64,000 bases of DNA from assembly GCA_017562135.1 (NCBI GenBank), contig QEYB01001053.1:558001-622000 (forward strand), read 5' to 3'. Below the pieces are notes generated by a model. The model ran no database searches. It was not told the origin of the DNA and saw nothing but the letters and a program-made list of their open reading frames with translations. Position numbers and translations under genes: made by a program. Source of the DNA: Dipylidium caninum. Its lineage: Eukaryota; Platyhelminthes; Cestoda; Cyclophyllidea; Dipylidiidae. Shown here piece by piece: positions 1 to 13,707 of the stretch (position 1 is the stretch's first letter; the number at the start of each line of letters is the position of its first letter).

Positions 1-3000
1 CTTAGCGTGCTACAACAACTCTTTTCTACGGCACGATATGTATCTTGTTTTGTGGAGCCCAGAGTGAGTTCTCTTTTGCATATCTTCCACTTTTTGATTT
101 TACAATTAATGAATAAGAGTCTAGACTCTTGTGGGAAACATTTAAAGCCAAAATTTTTATAACGAAGTAATTCCGCTGGATATATTTGTTTCAATCCCGT
201 TCTTCTGCTCTCAAACTATAATATCTGGTTAAATGATGGCTATATCATTTCGACATTGAAGTTTGTCGCTCTTCAAATACAAAGTGGGCATACTTTGGGG
301 CTAAGCACTTTTGACCACATCATTGTTTCCACTATTTGCTCAGCTATCTGTGGATGTTAACGCTTTCTCTCCGAAATGCCCGCTTTCACTAATTCCAAAA
401 GAACAGTGAAGTCATGATATTAAAACGACGAAATGTACATACATTAAGTCTTAGTGAAAATGTCATTGCTTATACTCGGTTGCTATTCCCTTCGAGATGT
501 CATCTCTATTAAATGCATCCCTGCATTGACATTCGGCCTTATTTTAGATGTGGTGGAAGCTCTTGCGTGAGAATGCCCGCCGCTGTCTAGAGGCCACGTC
601 ACCTGCTAGTTTGGCAGCCAACTATTTCCTTCTGGCCAATCTACTCGCTGGAAGTAGTTTTGAAAGTCTGACAAATGTTGATTCGAATGACGAAGTCAGT
701 GATGCTCTCTTGAGTTGCTGCTGTCCCCTTCTACGCATCACCGCCTTCCTCACCGCAGAAGAACAAATCACCTGCTCGTGTTTTGCCTCCAAAGCGGGCC
801 TCCTTGAGTGCGCCAATAGTCTTATCTCCCTTCTCGGTGAACTCGTGGCGAGGCGACGCGAGAAGGTGGCAGAAAACACTGTCGATGGTATCAAAGCCTC
901 CGAAGGAGCGTTGAATCAAATCGCTCTGAAAGTGAGTTATCCAATGGGGCTGGGGAAGGTGGAATCATTCAAATTATGGCTTAGTTTTGTTTCTCAATGC
1001 ATCTGTGCTTGGATTTCAGGTGCTCGAGGACACTTTCTTCTTGTTGATGGCAGTGAGCGCCAGCTGGGAGGAAGGCGTTGAGCGCTCGGAATTTGCAGTT
1101 GAATTCAACGACCAGGTAGGACGTCTGTTATGCCAAATGTCCCAACATCAAAGTGATCTGTCCTGCCCCGGAGGAGGCGAAAAAGTTGAATGCCAGGAAT
1201 CTTTGACGAGAGTAACCGAAGAGGCCGTGGTAATCGCTAACGCGAAGAAATCTGGCTTGCTTCTCGAAAGACTCTATGGCCACCAGTTACCTAAGGTGTG
1301 TTGCTTGCTTTTAGCCTTACTGTCCAAATCTCTTTGTACAGTCTAAAGTGAATAGCCGCATTTTTGTGTTATAAAATTTATCGTCTTTTTATCCTAACCT
1401 TGAAGAGACGTTTTAGCACATTTAAGTCTTTTTCTTTATTGATAATTGGAACAATAAGTATTAATCGCTTCCTCTCACTAATCCTTGTACTTGTGGCCGA
1501 TGTAGACCGTGTGTCAAATGCGTTTTCACCTTCACCTTTCTCTCTTACAAGTCTTCCAACTTATTTTGACATTTTCATTTCATTTTCTGCACAAATTAGT
1601 TCTCACTTTTCAAATTATTAACACACCGAGTCCCCAGTAGAGTGGATTGTTGGAGACAAAGGTCATCTGGTAGCATGTTTTTCTTATTCTCTCTCTCTTC
1701 TCTCCACAAAACGTATATTACATTGCTCCTCCTGTGAAAGCCTCCTTTGTTGCAATTATTATTACTTGAGTAAAAAAGCTTTTTGGAATGGCAAATCAAG
1801 AGGCCTCACATCTTACGAAATGTCTCCTAAGATACGCCAAAATCTCAACTTCTCTCTTCCGATTTACCAGGCCTCCCTTGAGAAGGTTCTTTTAATAACG
1901 TGGTTAAGCTAAAGTGGGACAACTTGAAAGTGCCTTATCTTCTGCCGTAATTTTATAAAATGCTTGATATTTTTGTCCAAATTGATGACATTTATAAGGT
2001 TTCTTAAATGCGAATAGACTGAGGACATTGTCAATGAGTCTAAACATTTGTTTCGGATCCACTCCCCCTTCCCCCTTTTGATAATTTGATATTAGTTTAT
2101 TTATTCTCTTTTTATGAAATTTTTACATTACTTAGCGTAAATATTATGGGAAGGAACTCGAAATTAGGGATGAGGGAAGGAAAATGTCTTTCCACCATTC
2201 AGTGGTGTGCATTTACCGCAAATATGCCTCTTCTTTGCTCTTCCCACACACAGTTACTCCAACGACTAGATGAAAGTCGTCGACGAGAGGCCGGAGGCAG
2301 TTGGCATGCTAAATCGGCAGGCCTCTCTATCTTCTGCCACTCAGTCCTAGCCGCTGGACCTGGTCTTCTCCTCGGCCTGGAGCCTCTGCACTGTCGCAAT
2401 TGCGGCGACGCCGCTGTTTCACCCGACCACTCGTCGTTGGCTGAGGATGCCACGGCTTCACCGCTGTATCTCACTCTGCGCATGCTTGAAGAGGGCTGTC
2501 GTCTGGGCGAACCTTTAGGTGGCAAATTAAAGTCCACTGGGGGGAGCGAAAGAGAGGAGGGCACCTCTAACCCCCTCTCCGTCGCAGCGGAGGCTGAATT
2601 GCATTTACGAGGCCTACTTTTGCTTATGAGGCTAACTGAGCATGCACGTGTTAGGGTAAGATTTATTCTGTTTGCCTTTTTCCACTTCTTTCGTTCTGGA
2701 GATTTACACATTGACTGTAAACGTGAAAGTTAGAATTTCATCTTTTTCAACTGTTTGTGGTGACTTCATTTACATTATGTCGACTTGGAAAAGTTACTCT
2801 CACCATCACCAAAGGCTTTGATGGAGGTTTCATTCTCCAGTCGTCTCGTTATTTTTTTTTCTCAGTAAATTTAGCGGCGTGTAGGGAAAATGTTATTTTT
2901 ATGGCCGTATTTAAAGGTTATTTATCGTTATGCTTTTCCCACTTCATCTCATTAACGGTGAAATGCCAGGATTCTTCGATCCTGTTGACTTATTTGCTGT

Positions 3001-6000
3001 CGGCACAGATGAGGCCACTGATTTGGGTTATCTTTTTGTTTAATTCGACTACCTTAAGTTTTTTGCATCAATTTCCTCACTAACAAATTGGAACGTTGTA
3101 TGGTTGTCCTGTTGTAAAGTTGAATTTGGCTAGTGTGTCTTTAGAGGAGACGTTGGGCACTGAAGTTATCATCCCACCCGATGCACTCTTCTTTCACAAC
3201 TGGGTTTGGGCGTAAACTGGCCGTCTGTTGATTTTTAAGATCCCCAGACAGCCATTATTCCTCCCATTACAGCTAGTACTGACGCAACCTCGGCTTTTCC
3301 GCTACTGTCTCGAGCGTTTAGTTTTGCCCTCTTGTGTGTGGCGCGTTGGTCGTACATCGGAGGCGATGCGCAAGGCGGCAGGCACCAGCCTCGTCGCCCT
3401 CCTCGCCGCCGTAGTGCCACTCGCCCCGCCTTCCGCCCCTCCCACAGAAGGTCCAAGTCCCCGTGAACTCCTCCTCGACCAGTGGCTTGATCAGCGTATT
3501 GCTCCTACTCGGGGCAAATTGGCCGATATTCTCGCCAGAAACGGTAAACCAATGCGAATTGCTGGATTTTGTCCACTTTATACTGTTCCTGTCTCTTGAA
3601 ATTTTAGACTGTTTACTTAATGACATCCTACCATTCGCCCTTAAATCTCCTTTGTTTGGGGAAACGGCTCCTATTTACCTTAAGACTTAGTAGTTCGCTC
3701 TTGTGAGGTTTTTTGACCTTTCACGAGACAAATAGTAGTTTAATACTTCTATTTGTATTGTTAAAAGACGCTTGTGAGATAATGAAAGGGTGGTTAGAAT
3801 CTACTCCACCCCCATCAACACCACGATCTCCTCTCGTGCTTTTATTACTTAATTTAGTTATTTTTTGAAATCCCTTCTCCCCCCTACTAACTGCACCACA
3901 AAAAATGCACGTTGTTGTATTCACAAAGGAGTATTTAAAATGAGTCGATAAAAATATGACCATTAGTCCACTTTTATTAAAATGTGCAATCTCGGAAGAT
4001 TTTTTGCTAATCAGAAATCCTTCTGCGATAAACCCTGTCCCGAGAGACATGTGGCAGCTCACTCTAGGCGTACTCGGCAAGAGGGGATTTTCTAGTTCTC
4101 TTCCCCTCGCAGACACCGCACTCGGTGCTTTATGCAGACTTCTTGATTTTGGCAATTTGACCTTCTGTGGGTTTCAGCTCATTTGTAGATTTTTAGATTA
4201 ATAATTCTTTTAGAATGGTCCTTTGTTGCTCCAAGTCGTTTTTTTAAGTCAGGGCAACTCAGCATTGCTTGGACACACGCTAATTGTTAATTAAATTATA
4301 TCCTTGTTTTATTTCTAAACTGAAATATTTTAATGTACTCTTGTTGTGGTAAATAGGTCTGTTGAGCCGTCGTATTCGTCTTGTCGACCCGCCCACTCCG
4401 GCGACAGGCAACGTGGCCGACACACGTTCGCTAGCCAACCTCGGTCTGGTGAGTTCGGCATCGCCGCGTCTCCTCAACCTTCTCCTCGCCCGTCTCGGTG
4501 GCCTCCTGACCGACGACATGGAGGCCACGCGTCTCCTCGCCTGCACTGGTCTCACCCTCCTCTTTGGCGGTCTCTATTCCGGTGGCAGTGAGGACGCTGT
4601 GGGTGATGCCAATGGCGATAGCGACCGGTATGTGCCTGGCGCCTTCTTACGCTCGCCTGCGTGGTTTCTGCCTCTCCTCAATGCTGACTCGAAAGGTGTG
4701 GAGGAGGTGGATATTGAGGCCTATGGCGACAAAATGCCCGGACTTACGACACCGCTGCCAGGATCGCTTGGCGATAAAGTCTACCGTTTCTATCCGTGTT
4801 TACTCAAGGCCCTCGACGATGCCTCAGATGAGGTTAGTTATTTTTGTCTCCCTTACGATTTTTTTTTCTGAGTAGTATGGTTGATTCGATTAGATATGAT
4901 CGCCTGGTGGAGTGGAAACTCCTGTGTTCGTAAGAACAACGCGTAGAAAACTTGCATCCCGCAGTTGAGGCTTTAGATGTCAGTAATTGCTCTTCCGTGT
5001 GTCCCTCCACTTCTTTTGAGGGTGGTATTTAAAATGATGCATTTGCCAAACATAGGTTATAGAGTGAAATGACTTAAATAGTTTCGAATGCAGGTTTTCT
5101 CCAGCTCTCCTTTCTTTTTTGTGTCAATCTCGTGTTTTTTTCTTCTTATTATATCCATTTCCCCAGACAGAGGATAATGTAAGTCTTCAAGGCTTGAATC
5201 GATGATCCGACTTTTTTTTATTAACATTTTAGACTTCTTGTTTGTACCTTTTATTCGCATTCATTGTGCGCTCCGATTTATACCATCTGATTAATGGGAT
5301 CCTTTTGGTTCCCCTGCCTCAAGTTTCTCCTCTTTCATGTCCTCTCCTCATCATCATCATCAAGCTAATGTGTAAAAATCTCCCGAAGAATAGAGATTTT
5401 GCTATTTTCTTGTTTTTGACACAAAACAAATGAGGAACAAAAAGAGAATGCAGAATTGACACATCACCTAAATAGCTTGAAATTTGGGGCGTTTTTAGAA
5501 GTTTATTTACAGATCGCAGTAATTTCTCACTGGGATTGTGAGGCCTTAGGGTTACAGCTTTTCAATCTATAGTGTAAATGACATCTTCCTTTTGCGGTAA
5601 CACTTAAATACTCTTGCTCCTTCAACGAAGAGATTTTATTGAATGTTGACAGGTTCGCCTTCGTGCAGCCGACGTCTTCGTGACGTGGTTTTGGGTGATG
5701 ACGCCGAATTTGATTGATAGACCGCCTCCTGTGCCCAAATCTCCCGCGAAGGGGACAAACGAACCAGCCTCCCGCCGACAAGTTAACCCCGTCTACTCAG
5801 CTGTTTTGGAAGACCTCACCTCGACTGTTGTGGTACACCTAGACGATAATGACGGTGTTATTCGAGCCGCGGTGGCTCGGGTAGTGCTCCGCATTGCCCA
5901 GGTCTCCCCTGAGACAGTGCGGAAAGTGCTGCGTTGTGCATGCGAACGCCACCGATCTCCTGAACTCTGTAATGCCCTTCTCGAGATCTTGGAGTGGAGT

Positions 6001-6027
6001 GGGACGGAAGGAAACCCGGGGTCCTGA
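1..6027 (+). CDS. DNAAF5: Dynein axonemal assembly factor 5 (HEATR2), 3' part, cut by window start
   Basis: Exons that join in frame: 1-63 (probable), 548-931, 1020-1295, 2254-2655, 3273-3543, 4357-4832, 5653-6027 (stop TGA). About 748 residues are visible; the human protein has about 855, so only the N-terminus is missing. The product is made of HEAT-type helical pairs. The C-terminus carries the family signature: YPCLLKALDDASDEVR (human YPVLLKRLDDVSNDVR), then VVVHLDD and HRSPELCNALL (human HRSATYCEQLL). Family role: cytoplasmic preassembly of outer and inner dynein arms for motile cilia. All internal junctions have GT/AG ends and matching phase. Only exon 1-63 rests on phase and helical character alone. 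No AATAAA was seen just after the stop. Confidence 0.85.
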
Positions 6028-7807
6028 GCACATCTCTGCAACGCTAAACACCTGCACTGCTCAAATTTGCGCCTTATATTTACCTACGCCTTTGTTTCTA
6101 TCGTCTTTCAATATCACTTAATATATGTGTGCCGTTGAAAGTATGGTTTTCTCTAATTTCTACGTTTATTCTATTTCCAACTGGTTGTAAAGGCGACTTA
6201 AACGTACTCGGTCTCCGTCTGCTTGTCAAATATCTCATTATTTGATATCCATAAAACTGAAAATAATTGGGACGCTCATTCTCATCTAGCGTGTTTCTAA
6301 CTAGTGGAGGTTGAATCTATTTGGGAGCAAGCAGATGCGCGTCAAATTGGAACGCTAAGGGACCAAGTTTCATAAAGTTTCACAGTACTAACGTATTTTG
6401 ATAAATTCCAACCAAGTATCCTATTTTCAATGTAATTCGTGAAGTTCAGATTCACGGCTCAATTAATAAGCCGGCTGACTGGCGAATGAGTGGCGTATAA
6501 ATGAAAAGAAGGTCGTGGGAGCCGCCACGGGTCAAAGCCTAGGCGCTAAAAGCAATTGAGGACCCAGTGAGTTAAAACAAAAAACCAGCCTCATTATGTA
6601 CAGCGTGAGCAAAGTAGTGGACGAGGCAAGCTCCTTGTAAATAAAAGTTTGAACAAAGAGCCCCTTGCTGAAGGTGCTTTTCCTCTACTTACCAGCTCAT
6701 AGTAAAATGAATAGATGTAACTACAGGGCAGTCGTTGCCATTGAAGTTTAATGACTTAGCATCTGGACAACATGACCGCATAGTTGTCTGCTCTGTACGG
6801 TGGTAGACTGCAAACTGCTAAATTAATTAGAGTTGACTTAACATTTAAGGAGGAACAAAAGTGCCAATCCTAAAAGTGGATATGGACAAAAGATGGAGGT
6901 AAAGGAAGCCCCTCACGGTGAAACAATTGCATCAAGAGAAAGGCAGAAAATGCGGAACACTACGAGTGAAGCCAGACAACCCGTCAACCGGTGGAAATGT
7001 TAGTGTAACGCTCGCATAACTCCAAATATCTACTGAGGTGTTGAGACGAATCATTGGCGAACGCATGTTATTAATTTTGCAATTCTGCCCTCGTTAGGAG
7101 AATATTTACCTCATTAACATCGTATCTCAATAAACTGACCGTTGAAAATTCTTAAGAAAGTGAAATTAACCATTGCAGTAATTACTTCCAATGCTGAGGA
7201 CCAGAGTTAAGAAATGTGATAGATATGTTAACACATGGTGACTGCGTTTATTAATTCGATTATAGAGAATTGATTCCGTTTCTGGCTGTGTCATTCCAAA
7301 TATAAAACCTATTAAATCATAGGTGACATTAAAAGACTTTCTCAAATCTTCTGTCCCTATGAGATTTGGATTTACTGAATCCGTGGGCCTTTGAAAAAAT
7401 TGAGATATTTTAAGGACTATATAATTTGCCGCTGAGACGCAGGATGATTAGACCTCTAACGATCTGGTTATCTGTTCCAATGGGGTTTTTTCGTTGCATA
7501 CTAGTCCCATTTTCAAATCACTGTGTTCTAAACTGATGTCTCGGAACGAGCATTGGTGTCTCCATATCATTGGTTCTTACGGAACCCAAATCTTTAAATA
7601 TTTCTTTGGCCACTTTGCCTCAGGCATTTGAATTTTTAGACGTCATGCCCTTCGAAAAGACTTTCCGTTGTGCCATTATAATATAGAATTTTCCAGATTA
7701 ATAACTATTTTGTCAATTTTTGAATTAGCCAATGGCAACTGCGAATAATTGGCTACGCTAGCCTGTGAACACCTTGTGTTTATCGCATTCCCTAACAGAT
7801 CGTAGCT
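6028..7807. other. No gene recognised (intergenic)
   Basis: AT-rich 1.8-kb gap between DNAAF5 and CHORDC1. No long frame, RNA gene or repeat is visible. It must contain the DNAAF5 3' end and the CHORDC1 promoter. A CAG at 7796-7798, after a pyrimidine-rich stretch, lies nine bases before the CHORDC1 ATG and could be a cis- or trans-splice acceptor. Confidence 0.6.
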
Positions 7808-10388
7808 ATGTCCTTGTTGCGTTGTTACAATAAGGGCTGCGGTAAAGAATTTAATCCAGAGGATAACGGATCAAGTTAGTCGACCATTTCTATAAGCTCT
7901 CCCAGATGCCTGCCGATATCATCCTGGTGACCCGATTTTTCACGATGCTAAGAAGAAATGGTCTTGTTGCAACAAATACAGCACAGACTTTAGTGAATTT
8001 CTTAGCATGAAAGGCTGTACAGTGGGACCTCACAGCGCTGAGAAACCTAAGCCTGTTAACCAAAAACCAGCCCCCGAGGTACGCAAGTGCAATTATTCAT
8101 TGCGCTAGGTTCATGTAGCTCCACCCGTGCAACCGGTTCCGCAACCCGCTCCTAAACCTCCTATCGAAAGACCCTCTCTTGACGCTCCTTTAAAAGTCCT
8201 TGTTCCTAATGTATCGCCAAGTCTTGGAACAGCGTTGGAGACGGCAAAGACGGCTTCTCCAAGTACTGATAACGCTGCGGAACAAGGTAATTAGCATAAC
8301 GTTAGTGGACGTATTTTCCTTTTCTTACTTGATTCCTTGACTTTAAGGTACCAAATCGTGCCATAACAATGGTTGCAAGACAGTAAGTTTATCTCATGGC
8401 CATTTGGCTACCACTGATTCCTAGGTTTATCATGGTCCAGAGAGTGATACCGAAACCTGTTTTTATCATCCGGGAGTACCTGTGTTTCATGAAGGGTAAA
8501 GATTTTTTTGTAACTCGAGTTAACCACTTCTGTACTTATCTTCAAAAGTCTTCCTGGTTACCTAGATGTAAATATTGGAGCTGTTGTAAAAGAAAGACGA
8601 CAGAATTCGATACATTCCTGTCTCAAGAAGGTTGCACTTCCGGACGGCATGCATGGACAAAGGAGGTAGTATTATTGTTTTTCAGTTCTTCCCAGAGGAC
8701 CTTTGATAGACTGTAGCGAAAATTGATGCTTTTATGATCTAACCGTTTTTTGGTAGCCACTTTACATTTTCACTAGTGCTAAATTGATGTACTAAACTCT
8801 CTCTGCGAAAGGCGGCAGCGTCGAACAACATGGCTGTCCTCCCAACAACGTCACAATGCCGATTCGATTGGTTTCAAATGCCATCAACTGTCACCTTATC
8901 AGTTTATGCAAAAAATGTCCTCCCGGAGTCTACTGATGTCCGCTGCAATGGTGTATTTCTCACCCTCTCCTTCCTCTACGATGGTGGAAAATCTCATTTT
9001 GAGCGTTGTTTCAACCTCTTTGGCGTAAGTTGACAATGACATTTTGGTAGGGATTGCTACAGTCATAGTTTTGTTAGTCATTGTTTGTTAATACCTTCGA
9101 ATCTCGTGCATCATTTTATAGTGCTGTCTAGTTTACTATTCTGTGAAACGATCATTAATGTCAATTGCCTTTCTACTTGGGGGTTTTCGATTGCTGATTT
9201 GTCTTCTATGTCAAATCTTATGTATAATTAGCACACTTGGTCACACATGCTTTCCCCCTACCACGCTTGTCTCAATGTCTCTAGTGTTTCGGACTTGGAT
9301 GATACCCGCTACTTGACATACAAGCCCCATGTTGTTAAAATAAAAGATTTTGCATTGAACCCTCTTCACAGTCTCTTAATTCTTTAATTTCATCGACTCA
9401 ATTTCTTCTGCATCTTATTTCTAGGCGCTGCAAATATTCGCTCCTAACGGTGCTTTCGTAAATATTAAGACATGTTGATCCACCCACCGCAGAAACAGTA
9501 CGGATGAGAATATGTGGCAACATCTACTAGGGCTCACGTCGTATACTTTATCACTACTCTTTTGCAAGTGTTATTTGGAACTTTACTTCTCGGCGGTAAA
9601 GCACCCTCCGCCCCCTACTTTTGGCGTTTTTAACATGCCTCAGTGATCGTTTAATGACTGGGTGGGTTGTGGTTGTTGTTAATCAAGGTGTGCTTTATGC
9701 TTGTACAAATAGACGTGAGCAACCTCATCACCGTGCTCTGGAAGCATTTGTTTTCCACTATATTCGTGTTTTGGTGGCCGTCCACTGCCACGTAGACAAG
9801 AGAAGATATTGTTTTTCTCGACCAGTCGTAGTGAACGTATTCTTTAGATTACACAATTGTAATCCTCACTTGTGTTCTCGCCATCTTTTCATCGAGAATA
9901 GCTTAAAGTTAGGTTTAAAACTATTTTTGCCTGAAGTGTGGGTGAGGTCATGCTCTTTACATAACGGTTATCGAGATGGGCGTGTACTCTTTTTTCTAAT
10001 TTGACGTTATAACGCCACGAAGTTTTGTGTGTGCGTCTCTTTGTTCAACTCTTATTATTTTTTCTGATGCTTGAGGAATAATGAACCGAATCCCCTTTTC
10101 GATGCAGAATAAAAAGTGGTCAGTTCGTTATTTTTTTCATGTTCCAAGTCGAAGCAACCAAGATGTCTCTGTTGACGCAGTCGAGACAGACGTCACCTAT
10201 CCTTACCGGCGGGATTAACATGGCCGGGTTCTGCGTTATAGGTGATTGACCCAGATGCCTCACGGCTTAATCTGATGGCCACGAAGGTGGAGGTGGTGCT
10301 ACGCAAAGCTGAAGCCTGCTCATGGTCAACCTTCGAGGTCAAAACTCCAGCTCCACCAACAGCTCCACCGGCGGAAGGTGAAGAGTAG
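7808..10388 (+). CDS. CHORDC1: CHORD- and CS-domain HSP90 cochaperone (CHORDC1/morgana)
   Basis: Eight exons: 7808-7874, 7906-8078, 8109-8286, 8348-8382, 8425-8495, 8566-8665, 8812-9024, 10242-10388 (TAG). All phases close and give 327 residues (human 332). CHORD 1 (about residues 6-66) has [23 protein letters not shown] and GCTVGPH. CHORD 2 (about 144-207) has [23 protein letters not shown] and GCTSGRHAW; these Cys/His sets bind zinc. The CS domain (about 220-310) starts CRFDWFQM and ends in [16 protein letters not shown] Pro-rich linker separates the CHORDs. Family role: cytosolic HSP90 cochaperone in stress response and centrosome/Rho kinase control. The first two introns are only 31 and 30 bases; the last, inside the CS domain, is 1217. 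Confidence 0.97.
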
Positions 10389-10456
10389 ACGAAAAATGAA
10401 AAGAATTCAGGCCCTCTTCATCGCTCCTCACTCGCATTCTGAATCCTTAACTTAAC

Positions 10457-10462
10457 AATAAA
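10457..10462 (+). promoter_or_regulatory. Polyadenylation signal AATAAA of CHORDC1
   Basis: A canonical AATAAA lies 69 bases after the CHORDC1 stop, in AT-rich sequence with nothing else coding nearby. Position and sequence suit a 3' end signal. Confidence 0.6.
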
Positions 10463-10488
10463 GTTTGCATGTAAACCTTTTAGAGGTG

Positions 10489-12300
10489 GCATCTTTTAAA
10501 TATTTCGGTTTGTTGTCAGTTTCTGACCACTAAGTAGATGAGAGTCCTTCCGCTCCATCGAACCCTCAGTGGACGAAGGCAGATTTTCACGAGTCAAAAA
10601 GCCGTCCTCTTGGACGAGTAAATAATGCGCTGGAACACTTGAAGGTGATTTGGTCATACGCGCGCTCAATCGTCCTCGGACGTTAAGTGTTGGCATTCCG
10701 GTGCCATCCGCCTTTCCACATCAAGGATTGTGGAAAGGACCTTCTTTAACGAAGACCCGCGACTCATGGAGTATTACAGCTCTGATCGTCGTAGAGAAAT
10801 CACAGCCCACTTTTGTCAGTTTTCTAGCTCTTCGCCCTCACTTGTCTGCCTTCATTGCTCCCGACTTATCGTGTTTATCCTACCCTGTAGAGAGCCTGAT
10901 GAAATGAGTTAAATACGATCCTCGATAGAGTTGAATAGATGACAATCGAAAACCTTAACTTGCCCAGAAAGAAAAAAATTATAAGCTTGGGCAAGAAATT
11001 GACAGTGTCACCAAGACGACATGAATTTCCCCTCACCCCGAGGGTAGTCGCATTCGACGATGGCTCAGACCACCTCTGGTGAGAGTAGCACGAGGAGAGT
11101 CTAATTGGACTAGTAAAGAGGCTCGCGTCCTCGGATGAGGCGGATGGGACCGCAAAATCTTGTACCGCTGATATACCATCGGGAGAAGGCTTCGTACCCT
11201 CTACAAACATATGTCATCGTGTGAAACTCCGTAATTAGTCCGCTATGAATTTAAAACGCGCCGGTTGAAATGTTTGGCTGAAATTAGAGTCGCGTTTCGC
11301 CCAGTAGACGCTGTGTGGCTGGCAGTGCTTTTGCAGCCTGTGGGTACGGTGGTTTGTGGCACTGCTTTATTCACTGTCTCTTCTAAGACAGTTTCGCCGA
11401 CAAGAATGCATTCGTGGTGGAAGTCGAGTGTAAGGTACTTACGAGAGGATCTTCTACTTCTTGATCGGAGTTACTGGTACATTTTGGGGCGGAAAGTGCA
11501 AAAAGAGAGGTGGACTACAGAGGGACAAAAAACGACTCCTAAATTGTCACTTGTCAAGCTTATGGGTCCAAAGGAACTGAGTAGCATGTCTTGAGGAGAT
11601 CTACTGAAATCAACACTCACTACTCAAAACAGCGAGTGAAGTCCCTGCAGTCAGAGCAGCAAATTGCTTATGACACGTGTAGAGCTCATGGGTGTCTGAT
11701 TAATTGCACAAAAACGTCGTCAATGTTATCCCATATCTGCTGAGGGCTTTAGACAAAATGGCTCAATAGTGACGGGATGCTCAGCTACCGAGTGATTAGA
11801 TACTCGAATGCTTTTGAAGCTAACGGCTCACAGACGAGCACAAGGATAAGGGCCACACGTAAACGAGCTTCGTCGTTGCCTTTCAGAATCGACAACGCAC
11901 CAGTTACTATCAGTGACGATTCAAGTACCATGAAAAAGGCTCGGCCGCTGTTGGATTTCATCGCGACTGACCGAGTTAGCCTCGGCCAACGCGTCAGAAG
12001 TAAACACTTAAATGATCCAGCGAAGTACTTTGACGCCCTAGAGTCGTACCACCATACCCGACGAGTGTATGAACACCTCAAAACCGCTGAAAGAAAAACA
12101 CAGGCGTTGGCGAAGAAAATCCAACATTTCGACAATATATTTTCCACGTCATGGTCGTAGTCTGATCATACACCACCACAAATCCTGTCTAGAAAAAGCG
12201 TTTGATGAAGAAATGAAGATGTGGGCAGAGAAAGATTTGACTTCTCGACATCAAAAAAAACTTTAACACACCAATCAAAACAAATGTAGACAAACTGATA
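10489..12300 (+). other. Unresolved stretch with unidentified open frames
   Basis: I recognise no gene here. The best candidate is a frame at 11777-12160 (127 residues, basic, with a helical C-terminal half from about residue 50: DFIATDRVSLG, RRVYEHLKTAERKTQ). Its codon pattern looks more protein-like than its antisense. Other frames at 10730-10912 and 11265-11594 could be exons of the same unknown gene, but I could not join them by splice phase. A decayed gene is equally possible. The stretch ends against the 3' end of the convergent V-ATPase E gene. Confidence 0.25.
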
Positions 12301-12348
12301 ATATTATGCTGAGGCAAGAACAACATCTAAGGAGACGGAGAAGGGGGC

Positions 12349-13707
12349 CTAGACATGGAACTTGCGATTCTTATTCGTTCCAAAGAGCTGCTCACGTATT
12401 TGGGGCATCATCAATTCCGCCACCTGGTCCAAACGCGCATCCAACGTGTTGTTCACGCAAATACGCCCCTGGCGCACGTAGATCTCAACACCGCCACAGC
12501 TAACGAAAGATTTTCTACTTAACACTTGCTTAAGTAAGAATTAAACTTCACGCAAACGAAAATTCTTACCAATTTTGGGGCAAAAAAGTAGTCTTGTCAA
12601 TAGTCACTTGACAATCAATGCCGGTCAGCCGCTTCACATCCGCAACCGATTCAGGGACAAGAGACTAAAAAAAGAATTAAATGGGAAAGAAAAGTTGCAA
12701 TTTCAGCAGTTCATGGAGCAGAGGAGAATAAAAAGAGGTTAAAGCGAAGTAACTTTAGAAAAGAAATAGGAGTAAGCAATGGGTGAACAAAAAAAAGAGC
12801 ACCTTAACAAGATCGTAATCATCGGCTCTGCATCTTATCGTTGCTTCCGGTTCAGTCAGTTCCAGCAGACCCTGCAATTTTAAAATAAGATTTGTAAACA
12901 GTTCAGATACATATCCAGTATCAATGAAACAGGTATTTCAATGAATTACAACAATTATAGATAACGAATTAAGCGACTAAACGATCAGCAGGGTTTGTTT
13001 ACAAAATGCAACGGATTGCTCTAACATAGAGAAAGTTATGAGATTGTTGATAACATAACTATCATAATAGCGTATTTCAGAACCTGACATTTATGACGGC
13101 AAGAGTCCTATGTCAAAAATAATTTTAGGGTTGTAAACGACCTGTGTGATAAGTCCACGTAACGTTGAGCGGTACTTATTAGGGTCCCTGGTCACAATAT
13201 TAAGGCGGTTGCGAGCCTCTGCAAGAAGTTCTTCAATGAAGTGTTCCCTGTGTTGAAGAACTTTGAGGCGCGCCTGATGCATCAAATTAGAATCTTGACT
13301 GAAAAAGATGAGTCACATTAAAAAATCAATTATCGCAAATATATTGCCAAGTTTAGGATCCTACATTTTCTTTGCCAACTCAAGCTGCTTTTCCTTTTTC
13401 GTGTAAAATTCCATGATTTTAAGGCGTTGACCCTGAACTAGGCGAGACTTCTCGATCTGAAATTCTTCTTCGGCCTTGGCATCGATTTCCTCTACTTTAG
13501 TATCTGCTTCTTGATTGATGAACGCAACTAGGCGTTGAATCTAAAAAAAGAATGATGCCTGAATAAACCGCAAAAGAAGGCATGTTTTCGGATTATGACA
13601 AGAAAGGTAAGGAAGAAGCAATATTCAACCGTAAAAAACGTCAGAGTACAAAAGTAATTCTGTACTCAAACTACCTGCTTCTGAACATCGCTATCACTCA
13701 GTGACAT
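12349..13707 (-). CDS. ATP6V1E1: V-type proton ATPase subunit E
   Basis: Six exons on the minus strand: 13707-13675, 13540-13365, 13298-13142, 12871-12803, 12664-12570, 12499-12349 (TAG). They join exactly to 226 residues, the usual length of subunit E. N-terminus [11 protein letters not shown], then the coiled-coil stalk ([48 protein letters not shown]), then the C-terminal domain with [26 protein letters not shown] and an ending GTNKNRKF. Family role: peripheral stator stalk joining V1 to Vo in the pump that acidifies endosomes, lysosomes and, in flatworms, tegument compartments. The gene is convergent with the unresolved stretch to its left and divergent from MRPL58. Confidence 0.97.

Noticed and set aside
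9621..10004. 127-codon plus-strand frame
   Set aside because: It lies inside the last CHORDC1 intron (9025-10241), is His/Val/Cys-rich without domain and has no matching splice sites.
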